Of a stretch of DNA of 64,000 bases, positions 1-9,615 are shown piece by piece. The notes beneath the pieces are model-generated. The model had not been told where the DNA came from. It did not search any database and saw only the letters and a program-made list of their open reading frames with translations. The position numbers and the translations under genes are program-made. Position 1 is the first letter of the stretch. Each line of letters begins with the position of its first letter. Origin of the DNA: Granulicella aggregans (lineage in GTDB: Bacteria; Acidobacteriota; Terriglobia; Terriglobales; Acidobacteriaceae); contig NZ_JACHIP010000002.1 of assembly GCF_014203275.1 (NCBI RefSeq), forward strand, positions 1,054,001 to 1,118,000, written 5' to 3'.

Positions 1-1112
1 ACGTCCAGGGAGTCGGGATTAACTCCGCCTGGCGCCATGAAGTACAGGGTGGAGGCACTCGAGTCATAAAACCACTCTCTTTCAGCGTCCAACGCTCCAA
101 GTGATCCATAGAGATAGTAGTAGCCGCCCGCCGACGGACAGATATAGGGGCAGGTACCTGTCTGCCCCATGTCAATGCCGACCCTGCCGTTCGCAGAGGA
201 AGTGATGACGCCCGTTTGGTGCGAGAAAGGGTCGGTACCGCCCCACGAGTGGACCTTGGCTCCAGTCCAATCGATCTTGGGCAGACCTGAGTCCACGATT
301 TCCGTACTGCCGGTACCGTCGCCTGCTTTTGCCCAGTTGACATTGAAGAGGTCATCTCCATTGGGCCAGCGCGCCTCGGTCATCATGTCGGCGCCAACAA
401 ACAGCTGGTTCGTGTCATCTGCATTCAGTGTGACCGTGCTTTTATAGATAGCGCCGTGATCGAGCGTCCAGCCTTTGACTGGGTCCGAGCCATCGATGGT
501 CACTACTTCAAGCTGGTATGCCGTGATGGTGATTGCGTCATTCGGCTTCACCGTCTCGTAATAGACGCCTGCGCGAATCTCGCAACTTCCTCCTGCCGTC
601 ATCGTCTCCGCGCAGTGTTGGATCGTCTTGTATGGCTGATCGATCGTGCCCGGACTTGAGTCGCTGCCGGTCATCGCCACGAAACTAGTCTGTGGGGCCT
701 GAACATGAACCACATTCAACTTTGCAGGCAGGCTGCGGGCCGTTCCCAAAGCGCTGCTTATGACAACGTTGAACGAACTGCCCGAGTCAGACAACACCGT
801 CGCCGGGATCGTATATCCAGGCTGGGTCGCCCCCGTGATCGGCACGCCATTCTTCTGCCACTGATAGGAAAGTACGCCGGTCCCGATCGCGGCCACCGTG
901 AAGATCGCCGGACTGCCGGAGTCCACGCTTTCATCCAGAGATTGATTGGTGATCGTAGGCGGGTTATAGCAATGCACTCCTGATCCGCACCCTGAGAGAA
1001 GCAACAGATTCAGGCCCGCGAAGGGCAGAAAAAGCTTCGAAAGCCACAGGCGGAGCACATCAAGACACACGTTCACAGGGCTTCTCTTTGCTTTCTTCCA
1101 CAGTCTGGGCAT
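1..1112 (-). CDS. Ig-like / beta-helix lipoprotein, 3' end beyond window
   Basis: A continuous minus-strand frame opens at an ATG at 1112 and runs off the left edge, so about 370 residues are visible and the C-terminus is missing. The start has a hydrophobic stretch ending in a lipobox (LLLLSGC, Cys about 42), pointing to an outer-membrane or surface lipoprotein. Residues about 50-130 resemble an immunoglobulin-like domain with a YQWQKNG core. From about residue 140 the sequence (GSDSSPGTIDQPYKTIQ, then IRAGVYYETV) looks like the start of a right-handed parallel beta-helix of the pectate-lyase-like fold, common in polysaccharide-active enzymes. The substrate cannot be told from the visible part. 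It is divergent from the chain-length regulator at 1327, so a role at the cell surface fits. Confidence 0.75.
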   Translation of the reverse strand, partial: MPRLWKKAKRSPVNVCLDVLRLWLSKLFLPFAGLNLLLLSGCGSGVHCYNPPTITNQSLDESVDSGSPAIFTVAAIGTGVLSYQWQKNGVPITGATQPGYTIPATVLSDSGSSFNVVISSALGTARSLPAKLNVVHVQAPQTSFVAMTGSDSSPGTIDQPYKTIQHCAETMTAGGSCEIRAGVYYETVKPNDAITITAYQLEVVTIDGSDPVKGWTLDHGAIYKSTVTLNADDTNQLFVGADMMTEARWPNGDDLFNVNWAKAGDGTGSTEIVDSGLPKIDWTGAKVHSWGGTDPFSHQTGVITSSANGRVGIDMGQTGTCPYICPSAGGYYYLYGSLGALDAEREWFYDSSASTLYFMAPGGVNPDSLD

Positions 1113-1326
1113 AATCCGAAATACTACGTGCTCCGCACGATTCCATCCAAGTCCAGCCCCCGCTTCGACGTTCCGAGCCTTCGCTTGGTAGGATAGGTGG
1201 ACTGACCCTCGACCGCCTATACCTCTGTCTCCTCTGGATTTAGGTGGGACATACTCTTGGGTAAATGGATTTCAACCGGGCTTTCTGGTCGAATCTTGTA
1301 AGATCGCGCTCTAACGGAGAAGCAGA

Positions 1327-2544
1327 ATGCACCTCGATACCCCAGTGAACTCCTTCGGAGACACCTCACAGGATGACTCAGGATCTCGGCGTCTAGACCA
1401 GCCGTTTGAAGAAGACAGAGTTGATCTACTTCAGGTTGCTCTGCTGCTTTGGCGCAACCGGAAGACCATCGCGCAATTCTCGGTTGGGGCAGGGGTCTTG
1501 GCGGCTCTGATCGCGTTTTTCGTGATCAAGCCGACGTTCACCGCGGAGGCGGTCTTCTTACCGCCGCAGTCCGCGCCCGGAAGTGCATCAACCTTGCTCG
1601 CGGGCCAGCTAGGGGGGCTAGGGGCGCTGGGGGGCCTTGGCGGCCTGAAAAGCCCGGGCGACATCTATCTCGGCATCCTGGCAAGTCGCACGATCTCCGA
1701 CACGCTCATCGCCCGCTTCCATCTCCAGGACGTCTACAAGGCAAAGAGATTGAGCGACGCCGAAGCCGTGTTAAAGAAGCAAAGCACCTTCGTGGCCGGG
1801 AAAGATACCCTTATTACCATCACGGTTGTCGACATCGACCCGCATCGCGCCGCGGACCTCGCTAACGGATACCTGGACGCCTTGTACGAGCAAAACGGTC
1901 GACTCGCACTGACTGAGTCAGGCCAGCGACGGGTTTTTTTCGAGCAGCAACTGGCTCGCGAAAAAGATGCCCTAGCTGATGCGGAAGTCGAGTTAAAGCG
2001 GACACAGGAGCAGACCGGAATTATTGCTCCAAACGGACAGGCGCAAGTTGCGATCGAGGCGATCGAACAGCTGCGGGCACAGATCACCAGCCAGGAAGTT
2101 AGTCTGAGTGTCCTGCAGCAGAGTTCCACCGATCAGAACCCCGAAGTCGTCCGCTCCAGGACTGAGATTGAGCGCTTACAGCAGCAATTGCGAAAGATGG
2201 AGAACGATCCCTCCCAGCGAGCGCCCGGAAGTGTGCAGGCGCCCACAGCGAAAGTACCCGAGCTGGCCCTTGCCTATATCCGCAAACAGAGGGAAGTTAA
2301 ATACCACGAGACTCTCTTTGAGCTGCTGGCTCGCCAGTACGAGTCGGCCAGGCTGGATGAATCACGTCAGTCCCCGTTGTTGCAGGTTGTTGACCGCGCC
2401 GTCGTTCCCGATAGAAAGTCAGGGCCACACAGGGTCTTGATGATGCTGGGAGGTATGTTCCTCGGATTGGTTGTGGGAGTGCTTTGGGTAATCCTCATAC
2501 CCGCTCTCGTCAACCTAAAACGAGAAGCATCGCTTCTGCTCTAG
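1327..2544 (+). CDS. Wzz-type polysaccharide chain-length regulator
   Basis: Inner-membrane polysaccharide co-polymerase that sets chain length in Wzx/Wzy export. The topology is diagnostic: a cytoplasmic N-terminus, TM1 at about residues 50-67, a large periplasmic part with a coiled coil at about 200-290, and TM2 at about 375-397. The glycine-rich run LGGLGALGGLGGL near residue 100 is typical of the acidobacterial and proteobacterial Wzz/GNVR group. There is no tyrosine-kinase domain after TM2, so it is the kinase-less form. A GGAGA ribosome site precedes the ATG. It is the first gene of the plus-strand run wzz-wzy-glycosyltransferase. Confidence 0.88.
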   Translation: MHLDTPVNSFGDTSQDDSGSRRLDQPFEEDRVDLLQVALLLWRNRKTIAQFSVGAGVLAALIAFFVIKPTFTAEAVFLPPQSAPGSASTLLAGQLGGLGALGGLGGLKSPGDIYLGILASRTISDTLIARFHLQDVYKAKRLSDAEAVLKKQSTFVAGKDTLITITVVDIDPHRAADLANGYLDALYEQNGRLALTESGQRRVFFEQQLAREKDALADAEVELKRTQEQTGIIAPNGQAQVAIEAIEQLRAQITSQEVSLSVLQQSSTDQNPEVVRSRTEIERLQQQLRKMENDPSQRAPGSVQAPTAKVPELALAYIRKQREVKYHETLFELLARQYESARLDESRQSPLLQVVDRAVVPDRKSGPHRVLMMLGGMFLGLVVGVLWVILIPALVNLKREASLLL

Positions 2545-2609
2545 GAACGCATCCGGGCAAGAGAACTTGGCTGGCGACGAACACAAACATTCCATCATGG
2601 CGGTCTTGA

Positions 2610-3953
2610 GTGAAACTAAAGCACCACAAAAACGATCATGCCCCTACGAAAAGAGCGTTTGCGATTTCTCGGAGACCGCCCTTGGTGCTACACCCAGTCG
2701 CCATCTTCTCGGCTGTTTGGCTCGGGGTTGTTTCGCTCTATTCTCTCCATCTGAGTAAGCTGTTGCTTTACACCACGTACGAGACAAGCCGCGTAGTACT
2801 CTGGATCTGGGCACCTTTTGCTTTAGCCGCCATCGCGTATTTGCCGGTGCGTAAAGTTCTTTCCGCAAGATACCCCCTCCGTCATTCTATTCAACCAATT
2901 CACCTGTCAAGCCTAGACAGGCAACTTGTAGTAGCATTCCGCATTTGGATGACAATCAGTGTCGTGGAGATCATTTTTAGCGGAGGCATCCCAATTGTCT
3001 GGCTTATGATCGGCAGCACGAAGACGTACGTAAATTTTGGAATACCCTCACTTCATGGGTTTGTAAACTCGCTTATATTATCGATCTCCTTGTGCAGGTT
3101 TGCATTGTTCCTCATCACATCGGACCGGCGACATCTTCGTGTGCCCGCATTCATCTTGCTCTGGTCCATGTTGGTCGTCACGAGAAATCTGATGCTGGTG
3201 TCGCTCATTCAATTTCTAATTTTGTTCGTTCGTATCCGGCCTATTCGAAAGAAAACGGTAATCAATGTCTGCGCGTCGCTGGCAAGCTTTGTACTACTGT
3301 TTGGAATCATTGGAGATTATCGTTCAGGATCCTCAGATCTGATTCGTCAATGGGCCCAGCCGACCGACAATTATCCCGAATGGCTTCCTTCCGGGCTGCT
3401 ATGGGGGTATATTTACACATCGACCCCTATCAACAACCTTATATATACAAGCCACGTTTTTACTCCACTCAACAGCATAACGTTTCCGAACACAGTGTCT
3501 CTATTGTTCCCATCATTGCTTCGAAACGTAATTTATGGAGAGCAACTTGGGGACGTAGAAAGCGGACAGCTTGTCGACCCAACGTTTAATGTGAGTACCG
3601 GCTACATTGGACCTTACCAGGACCTTGGCTTTGCTGGGATATTACTCTTCAGTGTCGCCACTTCTTTTTTCTGCATGCGTTACTGGTATCGCAATGACCT
3701 CAAAGGCATTCTCATCTATACCGTATTAGGGCAATGCCTAGTACTGAGCCTCTTCTGGAATCAATTCTTCTCGTTGCCAATAATCACGCAGTTATTTTGG
3801 CTCGAAGTGTTCCTCAGGAAAAGGTCGCCTCGAAAAAATATGCTACGGCTACTCGTGCCGACTAGCGCCTCACCCTTTAACCCAATTGCAAGCTTGCTCA
3901 AGCCGTTGCTTCACTTGCCAAGACCAAAGCCAAGTTCCTCTAACATCGATTAA
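2610..3953 (+). CDS. O-antigen / oligosaccharide repeat-unit polymerase (Wzy-like)
   Basis: Polytopic membrane protein of 447 residues with about ten hydrophobic segments and a long periplasmic loop in the second half (about residues 235-330). That is the layout of Wzy-family repeat-unit polymerases, which join undecaprenyl-linked units in the periplasm. The conserved-looking stretch STGYIGPYQDLGFAGILLF is typical of the oligosaccharide repeat-unit polymerase group. The start used is a GTG at 2610; no better ATG lies in frame. AT content is a little higher than in the core genes further right, as often seen for wzy. Its place directly after wzz supports the call; the sugar linkage made cannot be read from sequence. 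Confidence 0.8.
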   Translation: MKLKHHKNDHAPTKRAFAISRRPPLVLHPVAIFSAVWLGVVSLYSLHLSKLLLYTTYETSRVVLWIWAPFALAAIAYLPVRKVLSARYPLRHSIQPIHLSSLDRQLVVAFRIWMTISVVEIIFSGGIPIVWLMIGSTKTYVNFGIPSLHGFVNSLILSISLCRFALFLITSDRRHLRVPAFILLWSMLVVTRNLMLVSLIQFLILFVRIRPIRKKTVINVCASLASFVLLFGIIGDYRSGSSDLIRQWAQPTDNYPEWLPSGLLWGYIYTSTPINNLIYTSHVFTPLNSITFPNTVSLLFPSLLRNVIYGEQLGDVESGQLVDPTFNVSTGYIGPYQDLGFAGILLFSVATSFFCMRYWYRNDLKGILIYTVLGQCLVLSLFWNQFFSLPIITQLFWLEVFLRKRSPRKNMLRLLVPTSASPFNPIASLLKPLLHLPRPKPSSSNID

Positions 3954-3974
3954 GTCCTATCTATAGGTGACGAC

Positions 3975-4811
3975 ATGACCCCGGCAAAGGTTGAACGCCC
4001 TCTAGACCCGCAACTCGCTGTCCTGATAAGGGTAAAGAATGAGATCTCTGCCTTGCCGGAATTCTGGCGCCGTCTTTCCTCACAGACTATTCTCTCGCGC
4101 ACCGAAGTGATTTTTCTCGATAGCGGCAGTACAGATGGCACGCTGGACTTCTTGTTAGGATTGCCGGTTTGCGTCTACGAAATTTCGCCCTCAGACTTCC
4201 AGTTCGGGCGTAGTTGCAATCAATTGATTTCTGTCTCCCAGGCGCAGATACTTGTTTTACTCTCCGGTCATGTATTACTTGAACAACATGATGCTTTGGA
4301 GAGGTTGTTTGAGAAATTGGTGGAGCATGAACACGCAGCCGCTTACATGCGGCAGGTGCCAAATACACTTTGGGGCGCTAGCGCTTATGAGAAGGCATTT
4401 TTGGCGAAGAGATTCGCCCCGGAGAAATCGAAAGCTATTGAATTGCACGAGCCCCTCGGATTCTCTAATTCTGCATCTGGATTGACTAGGGCAGCCTGGC
4501 AACGCAATCCCTTTCCGGAAATCGGCGCCAGCGAGGACTTCATTTGGGCTAAACGACATTTATCCCTTGGCGGCAAACTTTTCTACTTACCGTCCGTCAC
4601 CGTCATGCATTCTCATCGCGAGTCGCCAGACGCGGTTTTTCAGCGCGTCAGGCTGAATGTTCGCGCACGGAAAAAGACGGGTTCATATCTAGAGGCTTCT
4701 TACTACTTCAGCGGTATTTTACTGAGCCTGATTTTGAAGGGAACAGCGTTCCGGGAGGCTTGGCAATACGCTGAAGCTCATGCTCGGGCATACTTGCCAC
4801 AGGGATCCTGA
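3975..4811 (+). CDS. family 2 glycosyltransferase
   Basis: GT-A fold transferase of 278 residues. The N-terminal nucleotide-sugar motif is clear (LAVLIRVKNE near residue 14, then DSGSTDGT at about 49-56). The usual acidic metal motif is replaced by LLSGHVLL, a form seen in rhamnosyltransferase-like GT2 proteins. The C-terminal half (SNSASGL, GASEDFIWAKR, MHSH) matches the layout of the GT2 gene at 16249 in this locus, so the two are probably distant relatives. It follows the polymerase by 21 bases and is the last gene of the plus-strand run. The donor and acceptor sugars are unknown. Confidence 0.85.
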   Translation: MTPAKVERPLDPQLAVLIRVKNEISALPEFWRRLSSQTILSRTEVIFLDSGSTDGTLDFLLGLPVCVYEISPSDFQFGRSCNQLISVSQAQILVLLSGHVLLEQHDALERLFEKLVEHEHAAAYMRQVPNTLWGASAYEKAFLAKRFAPEKSKAIELHEPLGFSNSASGLTRAAWQRNPFPEIGASEDFIWAKRHLSLGGKLFYLPSVTVMHSHRESPDAVFQRVRLNVRARKKTGSYLEASYYFSGILLSLILKGTAFREAWQYAEAHARAYLPQGS

Positions 4812-4874
4812 GCGGGTTTTTGGTCGAGGAGAGCTTGCATCTGCATAATACAAAATTCCGAACCAGACGAAACT

Positions 4875-5693
4875 TCAGAACAGTGATCTGGCTTTCAAGT
4901 ACAGTCGCCGGAGGTGAAAACGCATCACCGCTCTTTGGAGTTGGACGGTCGCAAGTGGGGCAGAGCATACTCCAGCCGCTATCTTGGCCCGCTTTGCCTC
5001 GTATAAGCCTGCAGTCGAGTCGCTGAGACCACCTGCTCGCATCACGACAGTAGTGAGAGGTGTAAATGCGGACTTCAAGGTGTCTTTCGCTCGAAGCATT
5101 AGCTCGTAGTCGCCGGCTATGCGGTATGTGCTGTCAAAACGGCCCAGCCGTGCGAACATATTTTTATGGTGCATAGCGCCTACGTGAACCGTGGTCATCG
5201 CTGTGGCGAAACGCGGCCAAAGCCAAGGCCCCCCGAAGGTTGGAGAATATCCCGTCGAGTGGTCCAGTTTTGCTCTCGAGCTAAGAAACTCTGCCCCTGG
5301 ATACTTCCGTGCAAGCGCAACATAAGCGCCGATGGCACCGGGAAGATAGAGATCGTCGGCACCAAGAAAGCAGATCCACTCTCCGCGGGCCAGGTTAAGC
5401 GCCTTGTTCCAGGCGTCATAAACACCTTTATCCGGTTCACTTTTCCAAAGCGCGATTCGATCGTTGTATCGGTGAAGTATATCGAGCGTGCCATCGGTCG
5501 AGCCACCATCCATGATGATGTGTTCAATGCGGGGATAGTCCTGGGCAAGCACACTTTCAAGGCATCCCGCAAGACAGGACTGGCCATTGAAGACCGCCGT
5601 TACTACCGTTACCAGGGGAAGATCGGTGCTTCCTTCAGCCAGAGTTCCTTTTAGTCGCTGTCCCCCCGAAGTTTCCCTCTTCCCGTTGTTCAT
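4875..5693 (-). CDS. family 2 glycosyltransferase (WcaA-like)
   Basis: A 272-residue GT2 enzyme. Near residue 28 it has VTVVTAVFNGQ, then IIMDGGSTDGT for the nucleotide, and EPDKGVYDAWNKALN followed by FLGADD as the metal-binding acidic motif. This pattern is typical of the WcaA group that adds sugars to undecaprenyl-linked repeat units on the cytoplasmic face. It converges with the GT2 gene ending at 4811 and is the last of a minus-strand block of six genes reading from 10,542 to 4,875. The specificity is not predictable. Confidence 0.87.
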   Translation of the reverse strand: MNNGKRETSGGQRLKGTLAEGSTDLPLVTVVTAVFNGQSCLAGCLESVLAQDYPRIEHIIMDGGSTDGTLDILHRYNDRIALWKSEPDKGVYDAWNKALNLARGEWICFLGADDLYLPGAIGAYVALARKYPGAEFLSSRAKLDHSTGYSPTFGGPWLWPRFATAMTTVHVGAMHHKNMFARLGRFDSTYRIAGDYELMLRAKDTLKSAFTPLTTVVMRAGGLSDSTAGLYEAKRAKIAAGVCSAPLATVQLQRAVMRFHLRRLYLKARSLF

Positions 5694-5852
5694 ATCATTT
5701 CCACCGGATTCGTTGGCCTTGGAATTGAGCGGTATTTGTCGAGAGCGACCTTGTTTAGCTTCGTGAACGTGTTTGACTATGTGTCATAGCGTAAAAGTAA
5801 ACTAAGCTGCATCGCGATCAAGTATGCCGAATTCCAATTTCGCAACACTTAC

Positions 5853-6662
5853 CTAGGTTGATGAGATTCTGTCTCCACTCATCAATTTCATTATCTCATT
5901 TGCGCCCCTGGCCGCAGCTTTTAGAGTAGGCGCATTTAGTAGCTCGGAGAGCTGGTAAGCTCTCCAAATAAACCAGCACCACGCGATCTGGGGGCGACGC
6001 TTGGAGAAGATCTTGATCATTCCGTATATCTCATGACGTCTCGACGCGCTGTCCTGATAGGTCAGTGATTCCGGCTGTAATCGATAAAGTGCGAAATACT
6101 CCGCCACGTAGAGAATGTTTTTTCCATCTTGAAAGAAATCGATCCAAAGCTTCCAGTCAAAACAAAAACGAAGAGTTTCATCCAGCCGGAATTGGTTTCG
6201 GCGCCAAAACGTAGCGGGTTGCAACACGGTGTCGTGACGAGTTAGCCATCGTAAAGAGAGACGGTCTGGCCTGCTAGCTATGATCGGGCTGACAAACCGT
6301 CCGTGATTATCTATGTAGTAGCCATTGCCAGTGATTGCGTCAACTTCGGGCAGGTCCGTGAACGATCTGACAACGCGTTCCAATGTTGTCGGGTCCCAAA
6401 ACGCATCGTCGGCATTGAGCCAGCAGATGATATCCCCCGTGGCCATCTCTAAGCCTCGGTTGATCGCTTGAGCAGGACCCGAATCTTTCCGCTGCAAGAA
6501 AGTGCACGGGAATCTTGAAGCGATCTCCGCTGTTTCATCACTAGACATTCCGTCAAGGACTATATGTTCAAGGTCGCGGTGTGTTTGCCCGTGTACCGAC
6601 CGAAGACAATGTTCAATGTAGATTCCCTGGTCTTTGCTAGGGGTGATTACGGTAACGCGCAA
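5853..6662 (-). CDS. family 2 glycosyltransferase
   Basis: A 269-residue GT2 enzyme starting directly with MRVTVITPSKDQGIYIEHCL. The motifs in order are VLDGMSSDET (nucleotide), DSGPAQAINRGLE, and WLNADDAF (acidic metal motif). The gene upstream at 6823 is separated by about 160 bases, so it may have its own promoter, although the minus-strand run continues. It probably adds one residue of the polysaccharide repeat unit. Confidence 0.87.
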   Translation of the reverse strand: MRVTVITPSKDQGIYIEHCLRSVHGQTHRDLEHIVLDGMSSDETAEIASRFPCTFLQRKDSGPAQAINRGLEMATGDIICWLNADDAFWDPTTLERVVRSFTDLPEVDAITGNGYYIDNHGRFVSPIIASRPDRLSLRWLTRHDTVLQPATFWRRNQFRLDETLRFCFDWKLWIDFFQDGKNILYVAEYFALYRLQPESLTYQDSASRRHEIYGMIKIFSKRRPQIAWCWFIWRAYQLSELLNAPTLKAAARGANEIMKLMSGDRISST

Positions 6663-6822
6663 CTCAATTCTCCGGCCTCAAATTGAGGACATCATATAAA
6701 GCATACTGCCAAGTGGCGGCTGGCAATGTGCCGCCAATCATGCCATGAAGACTTTGCGGGTAGAGGTCGGACCGTCGTTACCCGCTCCCTTTTGAGAGCA
6801 CATCTCGCCGGATCTCACGGCA

Positions 6823-8019
6823 TCAGAGCTCGTTAGCCTTCCGTCCCAATGTATCTTCCACTATTCGCAGGTATGTTTCCCCGAACTCTCTTTGCCGTGT
6901 TGGAAAATGAGCCGCCGCCGCCGTTCGCAGCGCGCTATCTCTCACGCCGTCATACCGGTCGTGAGCGGCCTTCATAGCTTTGGCCAACGCGTCCGGATCC
7001 TCGGCAGGGAAGAAGAATCCCCCCGGCGGGGCCTGCTCGCGATGGACAGGGATGTCAGAGAGGACAATCTGTTTCCCCAGGGACTTTGCTTCCTCAACAC
7101 TTGTGCTCCATCCTTCGAAGCGTGACGGATTGATGAAGGCGGTCGCGTGTTGCATCAGGCCGAATAGATGGTCAAAGGGAATTTGGCCGAGAACGCGAAA
7201 GCAATCCAGCACGTCACACTCCAACGCATATTTCATTAGGTCGGAAAAGAAAGACGAGTTCCGGTAATCGGTTGGGGAGCCGGCGGCCAGAACCAGCAAC
7301 GGTTCTCGATTGCTCTTCAGGCGCTGCAATGCACTTATTACGACGCGGTGGTTCTTATGAGCCCAGAACTGATTGGGAAGCAGAAAGTATGGCCCCGTAA
7401 AGGTATACAGCCGCTGCAACTCCGGCAGACTTGCAGCCCCTTGAAGGGGTGTGGGACTGGCGACGAATCGCAGTAGTTCCGCCGTATCTATGTGTTCTGG
7501 AGCGAAAGCCCGCAAGTCTTCGTAGGCGCATGCGCTGCTAAGAATGATCTTGTCGGACTGAGCGCAGATCTGCTTGAATTCGAGATCGCGATGATTGCGA
7601 TCTTCCAGAGTGAAAAGCTCCGGCAGATGAACATGCTGAAAATCTGCAATCCATCCGATGATCTTGATTCTCTGCCGCATGCCCAGGTAGACAGGATGAA
7701 TGCAATGGGAAAGGACAGAAACACCGTGCTTTTGCAATGACTTTTGTAATAGGATATCGTGCCCGCTTGCCTTGAGAATACCTTTTCGAAGGATCGCGGT
7801 CGGACTTCTTCGGTCTAGCATCGAGGTTCGGATGACCTCAACACCTGGAAAATCTTCAGTGTTATTGCCTTGACGCTTCCCCGTGAATATGACCGGCACG
7901 ATTGGATTTCCGGGCAACATACGTATCGCGGCAAAGAGGTTCTTTAGATAATTCCGCCCACCCACCCAATAGCCCAGGGGAAGAAGGAATCCGACCCGCG
8001 TGCTCTCATTCTTGGTCAC
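6823..8019 (-). CDS. family 4-type glycosyltransferase (GT-B)
   Basis: GT-B transferase of about 398 residues. The C-terminal half has the GT1/GT4 donor-site signature: FLLPNQFWAHKNHRVVISAL, then FINPSRFEGWSTSVEEAKSL with the conserved Glu pair. I prefer the GTG at 8019. It overlaps the stop of the epimerase gene as GTGA and has AGAGGA eight bases upstream; an ATG further up at 8088 would put 70 bases inside the epimerase gene. The overlap implies translational coupling with the epimerase. A role in assembling the cell-surface glycan is inferred from context. Confidence 0.85.
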   Translation of the reverse strand: MTKNESTRVGFLLPLGYWVGGRNYLKNLFAAIRMLPGNPIVPVIFTGKRQGNNTEDFPGVEVIRTSMLDRRSPTAILRKGILKASGHDILLQKSLQKHGVSVLSHCIHPVYLGMRQRIKIIGWIADFQHVHLPELFTLEDRNHRDLEFKQICAQSDKIILSSACAYEDLRAFAPEHIDTAELLRFVASPTPLQGAASLPELQRLYTFTGPYFLLPNQFWAHKNHRVVISALQRLKSNREPLLVLAAGSPTDYRNSSFFSDLMKYALECDVLDCFRVLGQIPFDHLFGLMQHATAFINPSRFEGWSTSVEEAKSLGKQIVLSDIPVHREQAPPGGFFFPAEDPDALAKAMKAAHDRYDGVRDSALRTAAAAHFPTRQREFGETYLRIVEDTLGRKANEL

Positions 8020-8954
8020 AGCGAATTCCTCTTCCACCAGGCGGCGTACTCCTCCACGCCTTGTGTCCATTTCTTTGTTGGATGCCATCCCCAGGCCTTC
8101 GCGCCCTTGATGTCCGCGATGAAGCGGCTGGGATCTCCCTGTCTCTGCGTGCCGGAAAACCCAGGCTCTACATCAAAGTTACGTCCAAGCCGCATTAACA
8201 CCTCGCGGACCGTCGCACCCCGTCCGCTGCCGCCATTGATGGTCGGGCATTGCGGCGACGCATGCCTGGAGGCGGCAAGCAGCAACGTTGAAGCGTCCTG
8301 CACATGCAGCCAGTCGCGCACCTCTTCGCCGGTACCCATAAATACGCCATCCTGCTTGGCGAATTTTATGCAGGCGTCCCACAGCAGTTGCTTGCGCAGT
8401 CCGCAACCATACACAGAGAATAGTCGCACAATGGACGCGTGCGTTCCAAACTGCCGCGCATAGGAGGTCACCATTTGCTCTGCCATTAACTTATGCGTGC
8501 CATACTGCGATATCGGGGCGGTAGGAAAATCCTCCGCGATCGGAACGGTGTCCACCGTTCCGTAAACGCTGGCGCTGGAAGGGTAGACCACGCGGCAGGA
8601 GGGTGCCGAAGTCCGCAAATACTCGAGAACATGAGCGGTGGTGACAACCGTTCGCTCAAAGTCCGCGATGGGGTCCTCGATGGAGAAAGACACTGACCCG
8701 CCACCGGCGCAATGGACGATTACATCCGGCCTCTCGGCATGCTGGCGCAGCGTCTCAAGGGTCACATCGGCGGAGTTCCATTGACTAAGGCCCCAAGGCT
8801 CCCACTCGTCTTTCGACCAGCCGCCGTGGCCAATCCCCGATACCGTATGCCCTTGATCCGCGAAAGATCGCGCTACATACCTGCCCAGGAAGCCATTCGC
8901 GCCGGTAACCAGCACACGCCCCGGTGAATCTTGTGAAAAGCTATCGATCTTCAA
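8016..8954 (-). CDS. NAD-dependent sugar epimerase/dehydratase (extended SDR)
   Basis: Extended short-chain dehydrogenase of 312 residues. The dinucleotide motif GANGFLG is at about 18-24, the Ser-containing strand YPSSASVYG comes mid-protein, and the catalytic YGTHK follows. SVYGCGLRKQLLWDACIKF is the substrate-side region seen in nucleotide-sugar epimerases such as GalE and RmlB relatives. The exact nucleotide sugar is unknown. The start overlaps the acyltransferase gene by 14 bases and the stop overlaps the GT4-type gene, so the three form a tight operon. Confidence 0.87.
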   Translation of the reverse strand: MKIDSFSQDSPGRVLVTGANGFLGRYVARSFADQGHTVSGIGHGGWSKDEWEPWGLSQWNSADVTLETLRQHAERPDVIVHCAGGGSVSFSIEDPIADFERTVVTTAHVLEYLRTSAPSCRVVYPSSASVYGTVDTVPIAEDFPTAPISQYGTHKLMAEQMVTSYARQFGTHASIVRLFSVYGCGLRKQLLWDACIKFAKQDGVFMGTGEEVRDWLHVQDASTLLLAASRHASPQCPTINGGSGRGATVREVLMRLGRNFDVEPGFSGTQRQGDPSRFIADIKGAKAWGWHPTKKWTQGVEEYAAWWKRNSL

Positions 8955-9558
8955 CGGGAATCTCTCGCATCACCTTCGCCGGGTTGCCGGCAACCACTGT
9001 GTAAGGGGCAACATCTTTCGTCACAACGGAAGCAGCTCCCACGATAGCTCCTGTTCCAATCTTCACCCCTTTGAGAATTGTGGCATTAAATCCGATCCAT
9101 GCATCGTCCTCAATGATGATGGGCGAAGAGGGAACGTCTTTAAGCTCTTTAGGGTGTCCCGCGGAAAAGATTTGGTTGAAGTGCATATGCCTGCGTTGCG
9201 CAGACCAGGAGTGGGAGTTGTGATCATGGATATTCACGTTATGTGAAATGAGGACGCGGTTGCCAATCACGATTGAGTCCGCAGACCAGATGCGGGTCTG
9301 CTCTCCAATAAAACAGGAGCTTCCAATACGGATACTTCCGCCGTGCCCCATCACAACGAGATGTCCGAGTACCTGCGAGCGAGCGGCGATTACGATAGCT
9401 GACGGTCTTCCCTGGTTATTTTCCACGCGGCTGGACGGGTACAACCGAGCGCCTTCCCCGATTATGCAGCCCTCTTTCTTAAGGCGCAGCTCGAACTCTT
9501 CTATCAGGCGAAAAGGTATCCGGAGAACCTTGCGGATCACTTTCAATACGAGATTCAT
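8941..9558 (-). CDS. left-handed beta-helix acyltransferase (WbbJ/NodL-like)
   Basis: A 205-residue hexapeptide-repeat transferase. Many [LIV]-G-X4 turns can be seen (IGEGARLY, IGSSCFIGEQTRIW, IGNRVLISHNVNIHDHNSH), ending with the signature GAASVVTKDVAPYTVVAGNPAKV. The HDHNSH stretch holds the probable catalytic histidine. Relatives O-acetylate sugars of O-antigens or capsules in the cytoplasm. The gene is followed with a 14-base overlap by the epimerase. Confidence 0.86.
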   Translation of the reverse strand: MNLVLKVIRKVLRIPFRLIEEFELRLKKEGCIIGEGARLYPSSRVENNQGRPSAIVIAARSQVLGHLVVMGHGGSIRIGSSCFIGEQTRIWSADSIVIGNRVLISHNVNIHDHNSHSWSAQRRHMHFNQIFSAGHPKELKDVPSSPIIIEDDAWIGFNATILKGVKIGTGAIVGAASVVTKDVAPYTVVAGNPAKVMREIPVEDR

Positions 9559-9615
9559 TGATCCTCACAATCACTCGGAGCTATCAAAACCAGGCAATTT
9601 TTTACAGTCCGGCAA

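Noticed and set aside
1431..1865. Short frames inside the wzz gene on both strands
   Set aside because: Shadows of the well-supported Wzz protein.
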